Below, one piece after another: positions 14,891 to 16,738 of a stretch of 16,738 nt of DNA (the stretch's first letter is position 1; each line of letters opens with the position of its first letter). Position numbers and translations under genes: made by a program. Source of the DNA: JANXXV01 sp038200305. Its GTDB lineage: Bacteria; Acidobacteriota; Terriglobia; Bryobacterales; Bryobacteraceae. The stretch spans positions 1 through 16,738 of the forward strand of contig JBBPYD010000107.1 of the NCBI GenBank assembly GCA_038200305.1, given 5' to 3'. The notes below the pieces were generated by a model. The model was not told the DNA's origin. It saw nothing but the letters and a program-made list of their open reading frames with translations, and searched no databases.

Positions 14891-15991
14891 TTATGGGACG
14901 ATCACGGTCTTGCCCGAACGCCAGCTCCTGGTTGTCTTCAGAGCCTCATCTGCCCGATCAAGCGGAAAGCGATGCGTCACCTGATTCGCGAAATGGTCCT
15001 TCCACTTCGTTTGATGAAGCAGAGTGAGCGCACGATCCACATGACGAGGCTCAAATCCCCACGAGCCGATCACTTGCAACTGCTTTCGAGTAATGGTGTG
15101 CGGGTTGAAGGAGATGTTTCCGGCATTCGCATACTGGCCGAGCACGAGAAATTTGCCGCCATCGCGGCAGTATTCGATCCCTTCGTTGACAGCTTCCGGG
15201 TGGCCGACGCACTCGATGACGACATCGGCTCCGAAGCCGCCAGCCGCTTCGATCACCTGTTTGCGGCGACCGGCGAGATCGGGATTCGCATCGGCATCTA
15301 TAACCACGTCCGCACCGAACTGGCGAGCGAGCTCCAGGCGATGCGGAGGTCCCCCAATGGCGATGGTCCTGGCCGCACCCGCCTGAATTGCGACCGCAAG
15401 CGCCGCCAAGCCCACAGGGCCGGTGCCTTGGATCACTACGACATCGCCCCAAGAAACCGCGGCACGCTCCATCCCATGAATCGCTGTGGTGAGCGCACAG
15501 CCTGCGCCGACTACAGCTTCGGTGCTCAGGGAATCCGGGATGCGGAAGATGGCGGTGCCTGCGCGCAGCAGGATCTTTTCGGCATAACCTCCGCGCAGGT
15601 GAGGAGCTTCCGATGCGTTGTAGGAGATGCCGTAGGCTTTGCGTGTAAGGCAGCGTGTGGGCTGATTCTTCTGACGGCAATAGAAGCACTCGCCACACGC
15701 GATGGAACTGGCCCAGCAGATGCGATCACCCACTTGCAACGAATTCCCGCGCCAGTCCTTTTCAAGACCGGCCCCCATTTGTTCAATGCGCCCGACGGTC
15801 TCATGGCCCAGGATGACGGGCAGTGGAATGGCAAGCTGTCCCAGCCACAGGTGGACATCGGTTCCACAAATGCCGGCCATCTCGACGCGAACGAGGACTT
15901 CGCCAAGGGCCAGCGATGCGGGCGCTGGATATTCCCGAATTTCGAGCGGCTGTTCAAAGGCGGTGAGGACTGCCGCGCGGATGCCGCTCAC
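14891..15991 (-). CDS. zinc-dependent medium-chain alcohol/polyol dehydrogenase
   Basis: A 366-aa MDR-superfamily oxidoreductase with both zinc sites. Catalytic zinc ligands are C42 (GICGTDVH), H63/E64 (LGHETVG) and probably C164 (VGAGCALTT). The structural zinc loop SIACGECFYCRQKNQPTRC supplies C99, C102, C105 and C114. The Rossmann glycine motif is IQGTGPVGLAALA (188-200). The second strand ends IAIGGPPHRLELA, with no acidic residue at the place that usually binds the NAD ribose, so cofactor preference is open. The RKAYGIS segment after the zinc loop resembles the TM0436-like and threonine-dehydrogenase-like branch; the substrate is unknown. Start is GTG (15991), overlapping the upstream gene's TGA as GTGA. 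Cytoplasmic. Confidence 0.9.
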   Translation of the reverse strand: MSGIRAAVLTAFEQPLEIREYPAPASLALGEVLVRVEMAGICGTDVHLWLGQLAIPLPVILGHETVGRIEQMGAGLEKDWRGNSLQVGDRICWASSIACGECFYCRQKNQPTRCLTRKAYGISYNASEAPHLRGGYAEKILLRAGTAIFRIPDSLSTEAVVGAGCALTTAIHGMERAAVSWGDVVVIQGTGPVGLAALAVAIQAGAARTIAIGGPPHRLELARQFGADVVIDADANPDLAGRRKQVIEAAGGFGADVVIECVGHPEAVNEGIEYCRDGGKFLVLGQYANAGNISFNPHTITRKQLQVIGSWGFEPRHVDRALTLLHQTKWKDHFANQVTHRFPLDRADEALKTTRSWRSGKTVIVP

Positions 15992-16590
15992 TGGCCCGGC
16001 CTCGCGCAGTAGTCAAACAGGGATTGCCACTCGGCGCGCTGTATTTCCAGTGCCGCCTTTTCCATATCGGAGCCAGGCTGGCGGCGGGCCTCTTCACAAA
16101 AATCGACGAAAGCCAAGGGGTCCCACTGGTCTTTGGATTTCCACGGTACTTTGTATCGCGAGAGGATCTCCGCAGCGGCGTGGTGAATTTCGGGGAAAGT
16201 TGGATGCAAACCCACTCGCCGGAACCAGTAAGCGGCATTGGCGGGGTCAGGCTCCTGCCGGTGCAGAATGCCGTGCCAGAAGCTACCCTCCGGTGTTTCC
16301 AAGTCTTGACACAGGGCATGGCATGCGTCGAAACAGGAGAAATAGAGCCATAGCCCGCTGAGCGCGCCTTCAGGACTGACGCATTCTGGAAACAAATCAC
16401 CCGGCGTATGTTTTGACAAAAGCGCTCGCGCGTTTTCACTACAACCCGGGCCGCCTGCAAGAGGCATCAATCGTTCTCCATTTTGGTCCAATGCCAAAAT
16501 CGCCGCAGTGTCTTCGCCGTAAGCTGTTGGATCGAATCGAGGGGGCAATTCACTATTGTGCCAGATGGGGGAATACAAAGAAACCTGCAA
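15988..16590 (-). CDS. conserved hypothetical protein with WHGILHR motif
   Basis: A 200-aa soluble protein of unknown function. Its hallmark is EGSFWHGILHRQEPD (101-115) followed by NAAYWFRRVGLHP (118-130), a conserved block I recall from uncharacterised acidobacterial and planctomycete proteins of similar length. It contains two His (106, 110), Asp and Trp residues that could form a metal or active site. Several cysteines (C50, C70, C86, C90, C94) precede the block. There is no signal peptide or membrane segment. The longest frame starts at TTG (16590) with no clear ribosome site, so the true start may be later, for example the TTG just before PPRFD. Its stop overlaps the dehydrogenase start, so the two are probably co-translated and may share a pathway. 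Confidence 0.65.
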   Translation of the reverse strand: MQVSLYSPIWHNSELPPRFDPTAYGEDTAAILALDQNGERLMPLAGGPGCSENARALLSKHTPGDLFPECVSPEGALSGLWLYFSCFDACHALCQDLETPEGSFWHGILHRQEPDPANAAYWFRRVGLHPTFPEIHHAAAEILSRYKVPWKSKDQWDPLAFVDFCEEARRQPGSDMEKAALEIQRAEWQSLFDYCARPGQ

Positions 16591-16662
16591 AGCTCACGGG
16601 GGTGCACGACAGGAGAATGAGGTAAATCAAACAGCGCTGCTTTGGCGGAGCGTAGCGTCCGA

Positions 16663-16689
16663 ATCTGACAGCGTATACTACTGTCAGAT
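16663..16689. promoter_or_regulatory. 9-9-9 inverted repeat, candidate operator in the divergent gap
   Basis: ATCTGACAG (16663-16671) and CTGTCAGAT (16681-16689) are exact reverse complements around a 9-base core containing GTATAC (16673-16678). A -10-like TATACT (16674-16679) lies in the core; no convincing -35 is seen at the right distance. The site lies 7 bases before the ATG at 16696 in the 105-bp gap between divergent genes, so a bound repressor (the symmetry suits TetR- or PadR-like dimers) could control the plus-strand gene and possibly both. Confidence 0.55.
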
Positions 16690-16695
16690 ACCCCT

Positions 16696-16738
16696 ATGTC
16701 GGAATCTCTCGATCTTTCAGCGCTCCGTATTCAACGCG
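16696..16738 (+). CDS. start of a gene running off the right edge
   Basis: Only MSESLDLSALRIQR is visible. The ATG is placed by its position just after the inverted repeat and by the open frame to the edge; there is no ribosome site in the few bases before it, as at the TetR gene. An opening with acidic residues followed by DLSALRI recalls the N-termini of some acidobacterial efflux adaptor proteins. That is a weak memory-based guess from 14 residues and should not be treated as an assignment. Confidence 0.4.
   Translation, partial: MSESLDLSALRIQR

Noticed and set aside
14972..16012. 346-codon plus-strand open frame opposite the dehydrogenase
   Set aside because: The minus strand encodes a complete zinc dehydrogenase with all motifs; the opposite frame is a composition-driven shadow.

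Overview
The window reads as a chromosomal segment of a high-GC soil-type bacterium, most likely an acidobacterium of the Solibacter/Bryobacter kind. The pointers are a gene at the left edge whose product opens with the ANRRNAQHSTGPRT signature that is multi-copy in such genomes, many TTG and GTG starts, secreted YVTN and Asp-box propellers, and a WHGILHR-type hypothetical protein. This placement rests on recalled family distribution, not on a marker gene. I saw no rRNA, tRNA, CRISPR array, insertion sequence or phage gene.

Layout. 1-368 (minus): 5' part of an STGPRT-family gene, broken by a frameshift and running off the edge. 536-3534 (plus): a small lysine-rich secreted protein, a ThDP-dependent decarboxylase/acetolactate-synthase-like enzyme and a secreted YVTN beta-propeller. 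3644-7357 (plus): a tightly packed sensing cluster made of a duplicated PepSY-like periplasmic protein (TTG start), an OmpR-type response regulator with an apparent 1-base deletion near its 3' end, a CusS-like histidine kinase and a secreted beta-lactamase-fold serine hydrolase. 7457-9755 (plus): a YceI protein, a phospholipase/carboxylesterase-type hydrolase and an Asp-box sialidase-like protein.

9780-13668 (plus) is the clearest functional unit. A 35-bp near-perfect palindrome abuts the start codon of a TetR-family repressor, followed without gaps (ATGA and 13-nt overlaps) by an HlyD-type adaptor, an ABC ATPase and an ABC-2 permease. This is the plan of the E. coli cecR-ybhGFSR efflux operon, reduced to one single-domain ATPase and one permease. 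The TetR protein probably represses the whole unit by binding the palindrome.

16590-13669 (minus) is a second tight operon running head-on into the exporter: an unrecognised 200-aa protein, a zinc-dependent MDR dehydrogenase and a second membrane-fusion adaptor with no pump of its own in view. The two operons meet with adjacent stop codons sharing TGATCA, so there is no room for a conventional terminator. At the right edge, a divergent plus-strand gene starts at 16696 behind a 9-9-9 inverted repeat; only its first 14 codons are visible.

No clearly new system stands out. The points that most deserve a second look are the palindromic operators at 9780 and 16663, the inverted repeat ahead of the PepSY-RR-HK genes, the two apparent single-base frameshifts, and the trimmed CecR/Ybh-like exporter abutting an orphan adaptor.
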